A DNA stretch of 64,000 nt from an uncultured Clostridia bacterium. Lineage in GTDB: Bacteria > Bacillota > Clostridia > Christensenellales > Borkfalkiaceae. The notes under the pieces were generated by a model, which was not told the DNA's origin, did no database searches, and saw only the letters and a list, made by a program, of their open reading frames with translations. Shown here one piece after another: positions 18,823 to 27,478 of this stretch. The first letter of the stretch is position 1. Every line of letters starts with the position of its first letter. The position numbers and the translations under genes are program-made. The DNA lies in contig CALVRO010000005.1 in assembly GCA_944358655.1 (NCBI GenBank), positions 19,422 through 83,421 of the forward strand. Direction: 5' to 3'.

Positions 18823-19422
18823 TTATTCCTCTGCTTCAGGTATCTCATTTAAGAAATAATTATTTGTTCCCGAGTATGCTTTTTGGACAGATATCTCCAT
18901 ATAATGCAAACCATTCTCGTTAATTTGATTTCCCCATATAAAGTCGATAATATTTACATTGCTGACAATACGACCTTTAATTTCGCTGTTGTAATCACCA
19001 AGCAACTCGGCCGTGTAATATATACGATATATTACCCTATCATCGGATTTTGTTATGATATAACTATATTCGTTAGTAAATCCTATATGAAAATATACCT
19101 CGAAATTAAATATATCTCCCTGTGAGAACTGCTTATAATAGTTTGCAACAACATAATTACGCTCAATTAGTTCATTATAAAAATGATTGATATAGTCGTA
19201 GAAATCACTTTCCGACTCCATATATGAGGTGAATTCATACGAAGAGCTATTCTTTTTCTGTACTATATCGGTACAGCTCTGCGGCTCTATCAGCCATGGA
19301 ATATCAAATTCCTGCAACACCTCCTCGCTGAACAATTCGGTAGACCCGGACTTGATATTACATGCACAAAAGGATATCGAAATTAAGCTGCATAATGCCA
19401 TACATAATAATGATTTAAACAA
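18823..19422 (-). CDS. lipoprotein, first of a tandem pair
   Basis: 199 residues from a TTG start at 19422, chosen because GGAGGGG lies 4 nt before it and the first ATG lacks any ribosome site. Signal peptide MFKSLLCMALCSLISISFCAC with Cys21 as the likely lipidated residue. The mature part is a mixed alpha/beta domain similar throughout to the downstream lipoprotein (for example YVVANYY against YTIANYY, NNYFLNEIP against SNYFLDEVP). A consensus promoter lies at 19451-19479. Function unknown. Confidence 0.83.
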   Translation of the reverse strand: MFKSLLCMALCSLISISFCACNIKSGSTELFSEEVLQEFDIPWLIEPQSCTDIVQKKNSSSYEFTSYMESESDFYDYINHFYNELIERNYVVANYYKQFSQGDIFNFEVYFHIGFTNEYSYIITKSDDRVIYRIYYTAELLGDYNSEIKGRIVSNVNIIDFIWGNQINENGLHYMEISVQKAYSGTNNYFLNEIPEAEE

Positions 19423-19450
19423 CTATCCCCTCCGATTTGGTTTTTTCAGT

Positions 19451-19479
19451 ATTATACTCCCGGCAATGTTATATGTCAA
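19451..19479 (-). promoter_or_regulatory. consensus promoter of the lipoprotein pair
   Basis: On the minus strand TTGACA (19479-19474), 17 bases and TATAAT (19456-19451): a full match to the housekeeping consensus, with a 28-nt leader before TTG 19422. Confidence 0.8.
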
Positions 19480-19582
19480 ATAAATGAGGGTAATTTATCT
19501 GTAATTTGCGAATATTAGTGCATAATCGCGTTTTATGCAAAGTTTTAGTGAATAAAAATGGATAATTGCCGAATTTATCGAG

Positions 19583-19613
19583 AACGCGGCGGCGCCGAAG
19601 GCGCCGCCGCGTT
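19583..19613 (-). terminator. hairpin after the phosphatase gene
   Basis: Perfect 14-bp stem AACGCGGCGGCGCC/GGCGCCGCCGCGTT with a three-base loop, 18 bases past the phosphatase stop. On the minus strand it is followed by CTCGATAAATTC, so there is no real U-tract. Confidence 0.6.
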
Positions 19614-19631
19614 GCGGTTTATAAAATGATA

Positions 19632-20126
19632 TTATGGCGAGTGGCGCCTGTCGTAGGCGAAGGCCTCGGCGTGGTCGGCGAGAAGCTTTTGCATGAAGGC
19701 CGTGCAGGCGGCGAAGATATCGGAGTACGCGCGCTCGAAATCGCGGGTGTAATATGGGTCGGCAATGTCGCGGCGGGGAGAAAGAAAGTCGCCCAGCAGC
19801 ATTATTTTATCGCTGTACCTGCCCGCCGTGAGGCGGACGATATCGCGGAGGTTGAGGCCGTCCATAAGCAGAACGTAGTCGGAATTCTTTATGTCGGCAA
19901 GAGTTATCTGACGGGAACGGTGGGAAAACCCTACTATGCCGTGCGCGGCGAGCGTGCGGGCAGCGGAAGGATAGACGGAGTTGCCCTCCTCATAAGGCGA
20001 GGTGGCGAAGGACAGGATATTGAGCGACGAGGCAACTTCCGCCTCCTCGGCCAGCCTTTTAAATACGGCTTCGGCCATGGGCGAGCGGCAGATATTGCCG
20101 AGGCAGACAAAACTTACGGTTATCAT
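19632..20126 (-). CDS. low-molecular-weight protein tyrosine phosphatase
   Basis: 164 residues. The phosphate-binding loop CLGNICRSP begins 7 residues from ATG 20126, as in the family, and the general-acid loop DPYYTRDFE is near residue 121. The start follows the upstream LOG-family stop by one base (TGA-A-ATG), so the longer frame from 20186 is not needed and the pair is translationally coupled. Target unknown; relatives remove phosphate from tyrosine or arginine residues. Confidence 0.92.
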   Translation of the reverse strand: MITVSFVCLGNICRSPMAEAVFKRLAEEAEVASSLNILSFATSPYEEGNSVYPSAARTLAAHGIVGFSHRSRQITLADIKNSDYVLLMDGLNLRDIVRLTAGRYSDKIMLLGDFLSPRRDIADPYYTRDFERAYSDIFAACTAFMQKLLADHAEAFAYDRRHSP

Positions 20127-20127
20127 T

Positions 20128-20712
20128 TCAGTCGCCGAGCTTGAGCTTCTGCCAAGGGGTGCCTTCGGGCTTGTAGTTGTTGACATAGTTGACGACGGCG
20201 GCGATATTGTCGAAATTTTCGTAGAGGTGGCGGCACTTCTGCGTGATGAATTTACGCTTGTAGGCCGTTTCCATAAAGAGTTCCATGCCGTCGTAGTAGC
20301 CGTCGATATCGAGGATGACTATGCCCTTGTCGTGGCGGTTGAGCTGCTTTAAGGTGAGCACTTCGAAGAGCTCTTCAAAGGTGCCTATGCCGCCGGGGAC
20401 GATGACGAATATGTCGGCCAAGTCCTCCATTATGGCCTTGCGCTCGCGCATGGTTTCGGTGTAGACGATTTCGTCGCACTCGGAATAGAGCTGTTCGACG
20501 CCCTCGTCGCGGAAGAAGGTGGGAACGACGCCCGTGATGCGCCCTCCGCCCCTTTTAAAGCCGCGCGCTGCCGCGCCCATCAGGCCCGTGCCGCCTGCGC
20601 CGAACACGAGGGAGTGCCCGCAGCGGGCGAGCTTTTCGCCGAGCTCCTCCACCGTTTTGATATAAACTTGGTCGATATGGGCGCTGGACGCGCCGAAAAC
20701 ACAAACTTTCAT
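20128..20712 (-). CDS. LOG family protein (TIGR00730 type)
   Basis: 194 residues with a Rossmann start MKVCVFGASS, GAGGTGLMGA, the RERKAIM segment and the family motif PGGIGTFEE near residue 107. Known members hydrolyse nucleoside monophosphates to ribose-5-phosphate and base (5'-monophosphate phosphoribohydrolase); the physiological substrate in Clostridia is unsettled. AAGGAAG lies before the ATG, with TATAAT-like sequence upstream. Coupled to the phosphatase gene downstream. Confidence 0.9.
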   Translation of the reverse strand: MKVCVFGASSAHIDQVYIKTVEELGEKLARCGHSLVFGAGGTGLMGAAARGFKRGGGRITGVVPTFFRDEGVEQLYSECDEIVYTETMRERKAIMEDLADIFVIVPGGIGTFEELFEVLTLKQLNRHDKGIVILDIDGYYDGMELFMETAYKRKFITQKCRHLYENFDNIAAVVNYVNNYKPEGTPWQKLKLGD

Positions 20713-20795
20713 ACAACTTCCTTATAAATAATATTGACTATATATAATATACATTATACGCGCCCTTTTGTCAACCGCACAAAGGGCATATATGC

Positions 20796-20831
20796 CGCCC
20801 CGCCGCCCTGCTTCGGCAGGGCGGCGGGGCG
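20796..20831 (-). terminator. hairpin after the hydrolase gene
   Basis: Perfect 16-bp stem CGCCCCGCCGCCCTGC/GCAGGGCGGCGGGGCG around a stable TTCG loop, 41 bases past the hydrolase stop; no U-tract in the minus direction. Confidence 0.55.
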
Positions 20832-20872
20832 CAACAAATTTAAAAGCCGGCTATTGTGCGGCACAAAACGGC

Positions 20873-21877
20873 TCAATGACTGTCTATGAAGAAGCGGATG
20901 GCCTCCATGACCTCGTCGTCCTCCTCGGTGGCGGCGGAAAAGTCAAACCTTTCAAAGTACGCCCTGCGCTTTGCGGCGTCCTTAAAGCGTGAGAAGGCGG
21001 CGTTGATATCTTCGAGCAGTTTCTGCGCGTGCACGGTGACGTAGACGTTGTGGCCCTTGTTGTCGTAGACGGCCGTCTGGATGAAGGTGCCATGTGCCGT
21101 GACGGCGGGAGTGTTTTCGGGGCGGATGGTCTTGTCCTTTGCGCCGTAGGCGAGGAAGGCGGGCGTATCGCAGCGCTGTATGCATTTTTTTGCGTTTGTG
21201 TTGCCCTTGGGGCCGAAAACGGCGGCGTTTATCAGGTACCACATGGGTCGGCACAACAGCGCCAGAAAGGGGCCCATTGCGTAGGCAGCGCTGTCCGACA
21301 TTATTCTTGCGGGCGTGTTGAAGCCCGACAGAGCGACTACGGCGCGGGCGTTGACCACGGGCGCGAGGCAGAGCGCCGTGTAGGCGCCCCAGCTGTGGCC
21401 GACGAGCGTGAGGGGCTTTCCCCTCAGCAATTCGTCTCCCTCCATCGCCATGCAAACGGCGAGGGCGCTCTTGACGTTGGCATAGAAACCCTTGCAGTTC
21501 CTGCCCTGCGAATAGCCGACACCCACGCTGTCGTAGGCGACGACGGCATAGCCGTATGAGGCGAGGCGGGCGATCTCGGTGGTGTACGAGATATGCCCCG
21601 CCCCAATGCCGTGACAGAAGAGCACGACGCGGCGGCAGGCGCTCTCCTCCCCCTTTGTGAACACGGCCGCGTACAGGGGCGTTTTGCCGTAGTTAACCCG
21701 CAGCCTGCGCACGGTGAGGCCGAAGTCGGCGGGCTCGAAATACTTTAAGTTGACGTTGCGGTTCATGCGCTTGCCGAACACGAGCAGATGGGCGTACAGG
21801 GCGAGAGCAAAGAGCAGCGCGCACGCGGCCAAAAGAGTCGCCGCTATGACTATCAGAAGGATGTAGTACCAGAGCAT
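20873..21877 (-). CDS. membrane-anchored alpha/beta hydrolase
   Basis: 334 residues. One N-terminal membrane helix (about 4-28) anchors an alpha/beta-hydrolase domain. The oxyanion region FCHGIGAG, nucleophile motif GHSWG (Ser about 165), acid AKDKT and histidine NKGHNVY are all present, so the enzyme should be active, probably as an esterase or peptidase. AGGGGAA lies 5 nt before the ATG. Downstream of pgi on the same strand, separated by a hairpin. The substrate is not deducible. Confidence 0.88.
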   Translation of the reverse strand: MLWYYILLIVIAATLLAACALLFALALYAHLLVFGKRMNRNVNLKYFEPADFGLTVRRLRVNYGKTPLYAAVFTKGEESACRRVVLFCHGIGAGHISYTTEIARLASYGYAVVAYDSVGVGYSQGRNCKGFYANVKSALAVCMAMEGDELLRGKPLTLVGHSWGAYTALCLAPVVNARAVVALSGFNTPARIMSDSAAYAMGPFLALLCRPMWYLINAAVFGPKGNTNAKKCIQRCDTPAFLAYGAKDKTIRPENTPAVTAHGTFIQTAVYDNKGHNVYVTVHAQKLLEDINAAFSRFKDAAKRRAYFERFDFSAATEEDDEVMEAIRFFIDSH

Positions 21878-21897
21878 TTTATTCCCCTTAAATTTTT

Positions 21898-21927
21898 GCG
21901 GCGGGCGCCCGTAAAAGCGCCCGCCGC
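21898..21927 (-). terminator. hairpin after pgi
   Basis: Perfect 11-bp stem GCGGCGGGCGC/GCGCCCGCCGC with an eight-base loop, 20 bases past the pgi stop. An A-run rather than a U-run follows on the minus strand. Confidence 0.5.
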
Positions 21928-21946
21928 TTCATTTGTTGTACTTAAC

Positions 21947-23383
21947 TTACACTATGTATTTATCTTCGGCCTGAGGGGCGGCGTCTATCTCCGCCTTTTT
22001 ATCCTCGTACCCCTTCTTGCCGAGCAGGGCGAAGGTGGCCTTTTTGCCGTTTTCAACGCCTGGCTGGTTGAAGGTGTTTATGTTGAGCATGGCGCCCGTG
22101 TAGGCCGTCTGCAGCTCGAGCATATACATGAGCTGGCCGAGCGTAAAGGCGTTGACGGCGGGCAGGTTGATGGTGTAGTTCATTCTTCCCGCCATGGCGA
22201 GGGCGTAGGCCGTGGCCTTGTTTTCGGCCTGGATGAGCTCCTGCATGGTGTGGCCGCCGAGGAAGCCGACGTCGGGTATGTCCTCGCAGCCGTGGGGTAT
22301 GGGCATGCGGGTGGCGTATTCGCCGACAGAGATGAAGGTTATTATCTTGTCGTACGGGCCCTCGATATACAGCTGTACCTGAGAGTGCTGGTCGGTGACG
22401 CCCAGACTCTTGACGGGCGTGGTGCCGGCGTTGACGACGTTGCCGTCGTAGTCGACGGCCTTGCCGAGCGACTCGGCCCAGAGCTGGCAGTACCAGTCGG
22501 CCATAAGCTTTAAATTGTCCGAATAGGGCATGAGCACGTTAATGTTCTTGCCCTCCTTCATGGTTATGTACTGCAGCGCGGCGCAGGCGAGCGCGGGATT
22601 TTTGGAGATGGATGGCTTGGAGCAGAGGGCGTCCATGTAGGCTGCGCCCGCAAGCAGGCCCTTGATATCTATGCCGAGCACGGCGGCGGGCAGCAGGCCG
22701 ACGGGGCAGAGCTCGGAAAATCTTCCGCCGACGCCGTCGGGAAGGACGTACTTCTTTATCGTGCCGCCGAAGGCCTCGTCGATCTTAATGAGGTTGCCGC
22801 GCGCGGCGTCGGTGGTGAACACCATGTTTTCGGCGACGTTGACGCCCTTGTTTTTGAGTATATCAGAGATGATGAGGTACTGCGTCATGGTCTCGGACGT
22901 GGCGCCCGACTTGGAGATGACGTTGAAGCAGGTCTTTTCGGGCTCGATCACGTCCAAAAGGGCGGCCATGCGGACGGGGTCGACGTTGTCCTCGACATAG
23001 AATTTGGGGCCCCTGCGCTTGGAGGGAGCGAGCTCGTTGTAGTGAAGATGGCACAGCGCGTTGAATACCATGATGGGGCCGAGCGCCGAACCGCCTATGC
23101 CGAGCACGACGAAGTATTTGAACTTTTTGCGGATGTTTTTGGCGGTGGCGAGGATATCGGCCACTATTTCGTCCTGATTGTAGGGGAGCTCCGTCCAGCC
23201 CATGTACAGATCGTCCCTGCCGCGGTTGGCCTTTACATATTCGAAGGCCTCCTCCGCTTTGGACTTCATGCCCTTGAGCTGATCGTCCGTTATTCCCCTT
23301 TCGCCCAGAACGTTGGACATCATGTAGTTGTAATCGACGGTGACGCGCATGGAATTGCGCCATTCCTTGGTTTTGTATGCCAT
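21947..23383 (-). CDS. pgi: glucose-6-phosphate isomerase
   Basis: Cytosolic glycolytic enzyme interconverting glucose-6-phosphate and fructose-6-phosphate. 478 residues from ATG 23383, which has GGAGG 7 nt upstream; the longer open frame to 23440 is not supported. Signatures: GIGGSALGP, SKSGATSET (sugar-phosphate site), GGRFSELCPVG, and the C-terminal stretch GGHTMQELIQAENK. The gene stands apart from the pgk-tpiA-gpmI cluster later in the window. Confidence 0.95.
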   Translation of the reverse strand: MAYKTKEWRNSMRVTVDYNYMMSNVLGERGITDDQLKGMKSKAEEAFEYVKANRGRDDLYMGWTELPYNQDEIVADILATAKNIRKKFKYFVVLGIGGSALGPIMVFNALCHLHYNELAPSKRRGPKFYVEDNVDPVRMAALLDVIEPEKTCFNVISKSGATSETMTQYLIISDILKNKGVNVAENMVFTTDAARGNLIKIDEAFGGTIKKYVLPDGVGGRFSELCPVGLLPAAVLGIDIKGLLAGAAYMDALCSKPSISKNPALACAALQYITMKEGKNINVLMPYSDNLKLMADWYCQLWAESLGKAVDYDGNVVNAGTTPVKSLGVTDQHSQVQLYIEGPYDKIITFISVGEYATRMPIPHGCEDIPDVGFLGGHTMQELIQAENKATAYALAMAGRMNYTINLPAVNAFTLGQLMYMLELQTAYTGAMLNINTFNQPGVENGKKATFALLGKKGYEDKKAEIDAAPQAEDKYIV

Positions 23384-23512
23384 CTTGATCCTCCGGATTA
23401 TGCGGCTTGCCGCTTTTATTTCCCCTATATTATATAACATGGCGGGCGGTTAGTCAACAGAAGCGGTAAAAATAAATGGGAAGATTTTTATGCCGCGTTG
23501 AGGGCAAAGCGC

Positions 23513-23542
23513 TTGCCAAAAACTTATGTTTGGGTGTACAAT
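23513..23542 (+). promoter_or_regulatory. promoter of the helicase gene, leaderless type
   Basis: TTGCCA (23513-23518), 18 bases and TACAAT (23537-23542), then six bases to ATG 23549. No ribosome site fits in the gap. Confidence 0.6.
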
Positions 23543-23548
23543 ATTTTT

Positions 23549-24763
23549 ATGAAGTACGAGTTGACTGCGGGACAGGCCGAGGCCGAAAACAGAATAGCCC
23601 ATTGGTTTTACCACTCCGACCGGCAGACCTTTGTGCTGACGGGGTACGCGGGCACGGGCAAGACGGCGCTCATCCGCCACGCCGTGTGCGAAAGGCTGGA
23701 GCTGGTGCCCGACTCGAGCGCGGCCTTTGTTACGCCGACGGGCAAGGCGGCGACCGTGCTCATCAAGGGCGGCATTCCCGCCTGCACGGTGCACAGACTG
23801 ATATACCAGTCGATAGTGGAAACTCAGGAAATAGAGCTCAACGGCAAGAAGATCAAGGTGGACAAACTTACATTCAGGCGCCGCGAGAGCATTGACAAAA
23901 AGATAAAACTCATTGTGCTGGACGAGGCGAGCATGGTTTCGGACGAAATGCTCGCGGACATACTCAACTTCGGCGTAAAGGTGCTTTTGTGCGGCGACGA
24001 CATGCAGCTTCCGCCCGTGGAGGGTCTGAACACCTACCTCCGCTCGCCCGACTTCAGGCTCACGGAGATAGTGCGGCAGGCGCGCGACAATCCCATTATA
24101 CACCTCGCCTCGCTCGCGCGCGAGGGAAAGCACATAGCCTACGGCAACTACGGCAACAAGGCCTTTGTGCTGAGCGGAAGGTGCTTTACGGGACAGAGGC
24201 GGGCAAAGCTGATGACGAGGGCCGAGCAGATAATATGCGGCCTGAACAAGACGAGGGCAAAAGTAAACGACGAAATGAGGGCCATATACGGCTTTAATGG
24301 ACTGCCTAAGGACGGAGAAAAGCTGATATGCACGGTTAATAACTGGGAGCAGTACATAGACGGCGAGATGAAGTTCAACCTTGTCAACGGCATAATAGGC
24401 CGCGCCGTTCAGCCCTTTTACGACGAGCCCAACTATATGGGGTTCATGCAGTTCAAGCCCGACTTTCTGGACGAAATGTGCCCCGAAGCTCTGCCCTTCG
24501 ACGCGGGCATATTCATGACGGGTGAATACCGCTACCGCCACGGCGACTACTTTGAAAGGTTCAACGAGGAGGGCGAGCCGACGAGCGTGTTCACCCTGAA
24601 CAGGTTTGAATACGGCTACTGCATATCCTGCCACAAGGCGCAGGGTTCGGAGTTTGAGAGCGTGATAGTTTTCGACGAGAGCTACGCCTTTAAGGAGGAC
24701 GCCCACCGCTGGCTGTACACCGCCGTGACGCGGGCAAAGGACAGGATAATATTGGTTCGTTAA
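23549..24763 (+). CDS. SF1 DNA helicase, RecD/Dda-like
   Basis: 404 residues from ATG 23549. Motif I GYAGTGKTAL, Ia PTGKAATVL, II LIVLDEASMV, III CGDDMQLPPV, IV-like LTEIVRQARDNP, and the C-terminal motifs YCISCHKAQGSEF and LYTAVTRAKDRIILV. The protein is short compared with RecD2 and lacks an N-terminal helix-hairpin-helix region, so it is closer to the phage Dda-like AAA/UvrD_C_2 group. Likely role: 5'-3' unwinding in DNA repair or replication restart. The longer frame from 23498 overlaps the promoter, so ATG 23549 is used. A hairpin follows. Confidence 0.88.
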   Translation: MKYELTAGQAEAENRIAHWFYHSDRQTFVLTGYAGTGKTALIRHAVCERLELVPDSSAAFVTPTGKAATVLIKGGIPACTVHRLIYQSIVETQEIELNGKKIKVDKLTFRRRESIDKKIKLIVLDEASMVSDEMLADILNFGVKVLLCGDDMQLPPVEGLNTYLRSPDFRLTEIVRQARDNPIIHLASLAREGKHIAYGNYGNKAFVLSGRCFTGQRRAKLMTRAEQIICGLNKTRAKVNDEMRAIYGFNGLPKDGEKLICTVNNWEQYIDGEMKFNLVNGIIGRAVQPFYDEPNYMGFMQFKPDFLDEMCPEALPFDAGIFMTGEYRYRHGDYFERFNEEGEPTSVFTLNRFEYGYCISCHKAQGSEFESVIVFDESYAFKEDAHRWLYTAVTRAKDRIILVR

Positions 24764-24791
24764 GTTTTTATTTAATGTGTTCATAACGGAC

Positions 24792-24830
24792 GCGGGCGCC
24801 GCGGCAATCAGCCGCGGCGCCCGCAATATT
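24792..24830. terminator. hairpin between convergent genes
   Basis: Perfect 14-bp stem GCGGGCGCCGCGGC/GCCGCGGCGCCCGC with loop AATCA, then AATATTTTT on the plus strand. It ends the helicase transcript and also lies past the DeoC-like gene. Confidence 0.75.
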
Positions 24831-24857
24831 TTTAAATATAATTTTATAACTTTACCA

Positions 24858-25607
24858 TCACATATTGCGGACGGCGGCGAGCAGGCGCGAGGCGACGTCG
24901 AGCGCCGAAGGACAGCCGACGAGGGACGCGCCGGAAGCTTCGAGCTCCTCCATATCGGCGAGCGAGCACCCCTCCGCCTTTATGACGGGGGCGTCGTTGA
25001 TCGCCGAGCGCACCGAAACTATCTGCGACGGGCCCGAGGGCCGCACGAGTCGAAGGGCGTGCACGCGACACTCGGCGGCGCAGACGGCGACGCGGAGGAC
25101 GTCCTTTTCGGAGAGAGAGGAACAGTCGACGACTATGCGCAGCGCGCGCGGACGGCAGGCCTTGACAAGTTTTTTGAACTCCCGCCTGACATAGGACATG
25201 TTGTCCTGCCTGACGGCAAATGCAGGGGCGCACACCTCCACTCCGTCGACTCCGTCCTTGACGGCCCGCCTGACGGCGGCAACCTTTCCCGAAGTGCTGT
25301 CGGCGCCGTGGGGAAAGGATACGGCGGCTATCAGCGAACAGACGGGGTCGGGGCCGAGGTAGCCGACGCAGTCGCGCACGAAGGCGGGATAGACCACCAC
25401 GCCGCCCAGACCGCTGTTGTTTGCCATGCGGCAGATATTTTTGAGCTCTGTAGAACTGAGAGCGGGCTCGAGGCAGTCGCGCTCCATTTTAGCTATCCTC
25501 GCCTTGGTCTGTTCGATAAGTTTTGCGCGTTTGAACTGTTCGAACTGCCTGAGCTCCTCCTCCGTCATCACGGCCCCGACGGGCGCGGCGGACATGTCTT
25601 TCTCCAT
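24858..25607 (-). CDS. DeoC-like TIM-barrel protein lacking key aldolase residues
   Basis: 249 residues resembling deoxyribose-phosphate aldolase (VVVYPAFV, AAVSFPHGA, and IKAEGCS near the end). The Schiff-base lysine motif of DeoC (IKTSTG) reads LRLVRPSGP here, and the acidic residue of the E-V-D segment reads E-V-C, so two catalytic positions are changed while the later lysine remains. Aldolase activity is therefore doubtful. AAGGAG lies 7 nt before the ATG. Divergent from a small membrane protein gene. Real but of uncertain function. Confidence 0.75.
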   Translation of the reverse strand: MEKDMSAAPVGAVMTEEELRQFEQFKRAKLIEQTKARIAKMERDCLEPALSSTELKNICRMANNSGLGGVVVYPAFVRDCVGYLGPDPVCSLIAAVSFPHGADSTSGKVAAVRRAVKDGVDGVEVCAPAFAVRQDNMSYVRREFKKLVKACRPRALRIVVDCSSLSEKDVLRVAVCAAECRVHALRLVRPSGPSQIVSVRSAINDAPVIKAEGCSLADMEELEASGASLVGCPSALDVASRLLAAVRNM

Positions 25608-25670
25608 AAAACAACTCCTTTATGCCAAATACGGCAAAATACTGCTTGCAAAAAGCGTTAGTATTAAAGC

Positions 25671-25934
25671 ATGGCACTTGCAGGAGCATTTTATACGCTG
25701 TTAATGTTTTTATGCTGTTTTACCCTCGTGCATCTTGTAAAACTTGCGCGAATAGGCTTAGACAGCCTTAAACCCAAGCCCGAGCAGAGAGAGGAGCCCG
25801 ATCCCGAACCAAAAAAGAAGGCCCAAAGGCAGGTTCAGCCCGTGTACTACATAGTTGAAAAGAAGCGGGCGAGGAAGTCATCCTACTCCGCCCCGCGCGA
25901 GATAACCTTTAAGGACGGCGGTAAGGCGAAGTAA
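25671..25934 (+). CDS. small single-pass membrane protein
   Basis: 87 residues. One hydrophobic helix (about 4-25) followed by a charged tail rich in Lys, Glu, Pro and Arg. No family recognised and no ribosome site before the ATG, which lies 63 bases from the divergent DeoC-like start. The frame ends 10 bases before the rsfS stop on the other strand. It could be a short conserved lineage protein; the coding call rests on the clean membrane-helix-plus-tail layout. Confidence 0.5.
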   Translation: MALAGAFYTLLMFLCCFTLVHLVKLARIGLDSLKPKPEQREEPDPEPKKKAQRQVQPVYYIVEKKRARKSSYSAPREITFKDGGKAK

Positions 25935-25944
25935 GGTTTTCCTT

Positions 25945-26295
25945 TCAGTCGCGGTAGCGGGTCATATTTTTGCCGTCCTCCCACAATCTTTCGAGATTGT
26001 AGAAGTCGCGCTCTTCGTCGTTGAAGATGTGCACTATTACGTCGGCGTAGTCGATGACCGCCCAGCGGCCTTCGCGCACGCCCTCCTTGCGGCGGGGCAG
26101 TTCGCCGAAGTCCTTTTCGAGTTTTTCCTCCACATGCTCGGCCAGCGCCCTGACCTGAGTGGACGATCGGCCGCTGCATACGAGGAAGTAATCGCAAAGC
26201 GACGTTTTTTCGGCGACGTCGATATAGAGGATATCGCCCGCCTTCTTCTGGGAGAGCAGTTTACATATTGTTATGCATTTTTCTTTGGATGTCAT
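25945..26295 (-). CDS. rsfS: ribosomal silencing factor RsfS
   Basis: 116 residues; binds uL14 on the 50S subunit and blocks subunit joining when nutrients are scarce. Family signatures: KKAGDILYIDV, CDYFLVCSGRSSTQVRAL, and the C-terminal WAVIDYADVIVHIFNDEERDFYNLERLW region. The start is ATG 26295, overlapping the NadD-YqeK stop as ATGA and preceded by AAGGAA; a much longer open frame running to 27084 in the same phase is not coding upstream of this. Order nadD-yqeK-rsfS is the usual Firmicutes arrangement. Confidence 0.94.
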   Translation of the reverse strand: MTSKEKCITICKLLSQKKAGDILYIDVAEKTSLCDYFLVCSGRSSTQVRALAEHVEEKLEKDFGELPRRKEGVREGRWAVIDYADVIVHIFNDEERDFYNLERLWEDGKNMTRYRD

Positions 26296-27425
26296 GTAAG
26301 GAATTCCTTTAAATACAGATATGCCTGTTTTGTAAGGGGATATATCTCCTCCCCCTCGGAGTTGAGGTATTCTACCTGATGTTCGAGCGCGGCGAGCATG
26401 GCGTGGGAAAGGTCGCCCTGATAAAATATGCGGCGAAGGCCTTCGACGCCCGGAAAGGAGCGGCCCTCCTCCAACATGTCGGCAAGGTACAAGAGCATCT
26501 CCGCGGGCGACATGCCCGCCCTGCCGCTGGTGTGGTAGCGTATTGCGTTCAAAAGGTTTTCGTCCGTCACGCCGAAGTACTCCCTGGCCACATATGCGCC
26601 CGAATACTGGTGCATGACGGGCGAGGGCACGCCCTCGGGGGGGACAAAGCCCGAAAGATAAGGACTGTCCTTGGGGAGGTTTTTGGTGACGTCGTGCAGC
26701 GCGGCCATGGTTATGGCCGCCTCCTCTGTGAGCCGCGCGCGGGAGGCGTTTTCGGCGCACATTGCCGCCACTCTTACTGAATGGGCCCAGCGCGACTTTT
26801 TTTCGAACGCCGAGGCGCGGGCGAGGCGCTCGTTGTAGTACACTCCCCTTTGCCGCATGTATTCGGCGACGGGGGCAGGAACGAGCACGGAAAAGTCGGC
26901 GCCCAGACAAGCGAGGGCGCGCACCCTTGTGGACGATACCGCCCTGCCGACGTAGCTCAGCCTTTCGACCTTTACGCTGTACAGCCTTTCGACCTCCGAG
27001 CGCGACCTTTTGAGGGCCTTTTTGTCCTCGCGCGCGCAGGCGATGAGCGTGACGCAGGCGAGGATGCGCTCGGGCTCGCGCCACGAGGGAAAGGAGGCGA
27101 GCATGTCTCCGCCGACGAGGAAGTAGATGTCAGCGCCCGGGAACTGCTTTTTGAAGTGTTCGCAGGTGATATATGAGTAGCTCACCCCGCCCGAGCAGAT
27201 CTCGAAGTCGCTGACTTCGGCGCAGGGCAGGGAGGAAAAGGCCAGACGGCACATTTGCAGCCTGTCCTCGGCCGAGGCGAGAAGGCCACCCGACTTGTGC
27301 GGGCTGACGGCCGTGGGAATGACTATCAGCCTGTCGGGCGAAAATTTTTTGACGGCGGCCTTTGCGAGGGCGACGTGCTCGGTGTGGACGGGGTTGAACG
27401 CCCCGCCGTACAGAATTATTACCAT
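26292..27425 (-). CDS. nadD: nicotinate-nucleotide adenylyltransferase fused to YqeK HD hydrolase
   Basis: 377 residues joining two enzymes. Residues 1-195: NadD, which makes nicotinate adenine dinucleotide in NAD synthesis, with YGGAFNPVHTEH and the C-terminal VSSTRVR. Residues 200-377: a YqeK-type HD domain with RWAHSVR, HDVTKNLP, HQYSGAYVA and a later Asp (YLADMLEEG), the pattern of symmetrical Ap4A hydrolases that act under stress. The two are separate neighbouring genes in many Firmicutes and fused in some Clostridia. No ribosome site is evident; the start lies 53 bases from a divergent gene. Coupled to rsfS by ATGA. Confidence 0.94.
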   Translation of the reverse strand: MVIILYGGAFNPVHTEHVALAKAAVKKFSPDRLIVIPTAVSPHKSGGLLASAEDRLQMCRLAFSSLPCAEVSDFEICSGGVSYSYITCEHFKKQFPGADIYFLVGGDMLASFPSWREPERILACVTLIACAREDKKALKRSRSEVERLYSVKVERLSYVGRAVSSTRVRALACLGADFSVLVPAPVAEYMRQRGVYYNERLARASAFEKKSRWAHSVRVAAMCAENASRARLTEEAAITMAALHDVTKNLPKDSPYLSGFVPPEGVPSPVMHQYSGAYVAREYFGVTDENLLNAIRYHTSGRAGMSPAEMLLYLADMLEEGRSFPGVEGLRRIFYQGDLSHAMLAALEHQVEYLNSEGEEIYPLTKQAYLYLKEFLT

Positions 27426-27478
27426 ATCTTTTGATTTTCAGCGTTTGGAATGGGAACGGAAAGGCAATAATCATCCTC

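Noticed and set aside
20796-20831. Transposon end or IS remnant
   Set aside because: It is a single perfect hairpin with a TTCG loop at a gene end, like other hairpins here, with no transposase or target duplication.
25945-27084. 379-codon form of the rsfS frame
   Set aside because: The upstream part is an Arg-rich shadow of nadD-yqeK; RsfS homology begins at ATG 26295, which has a ribosome site and an ATGA overlap.
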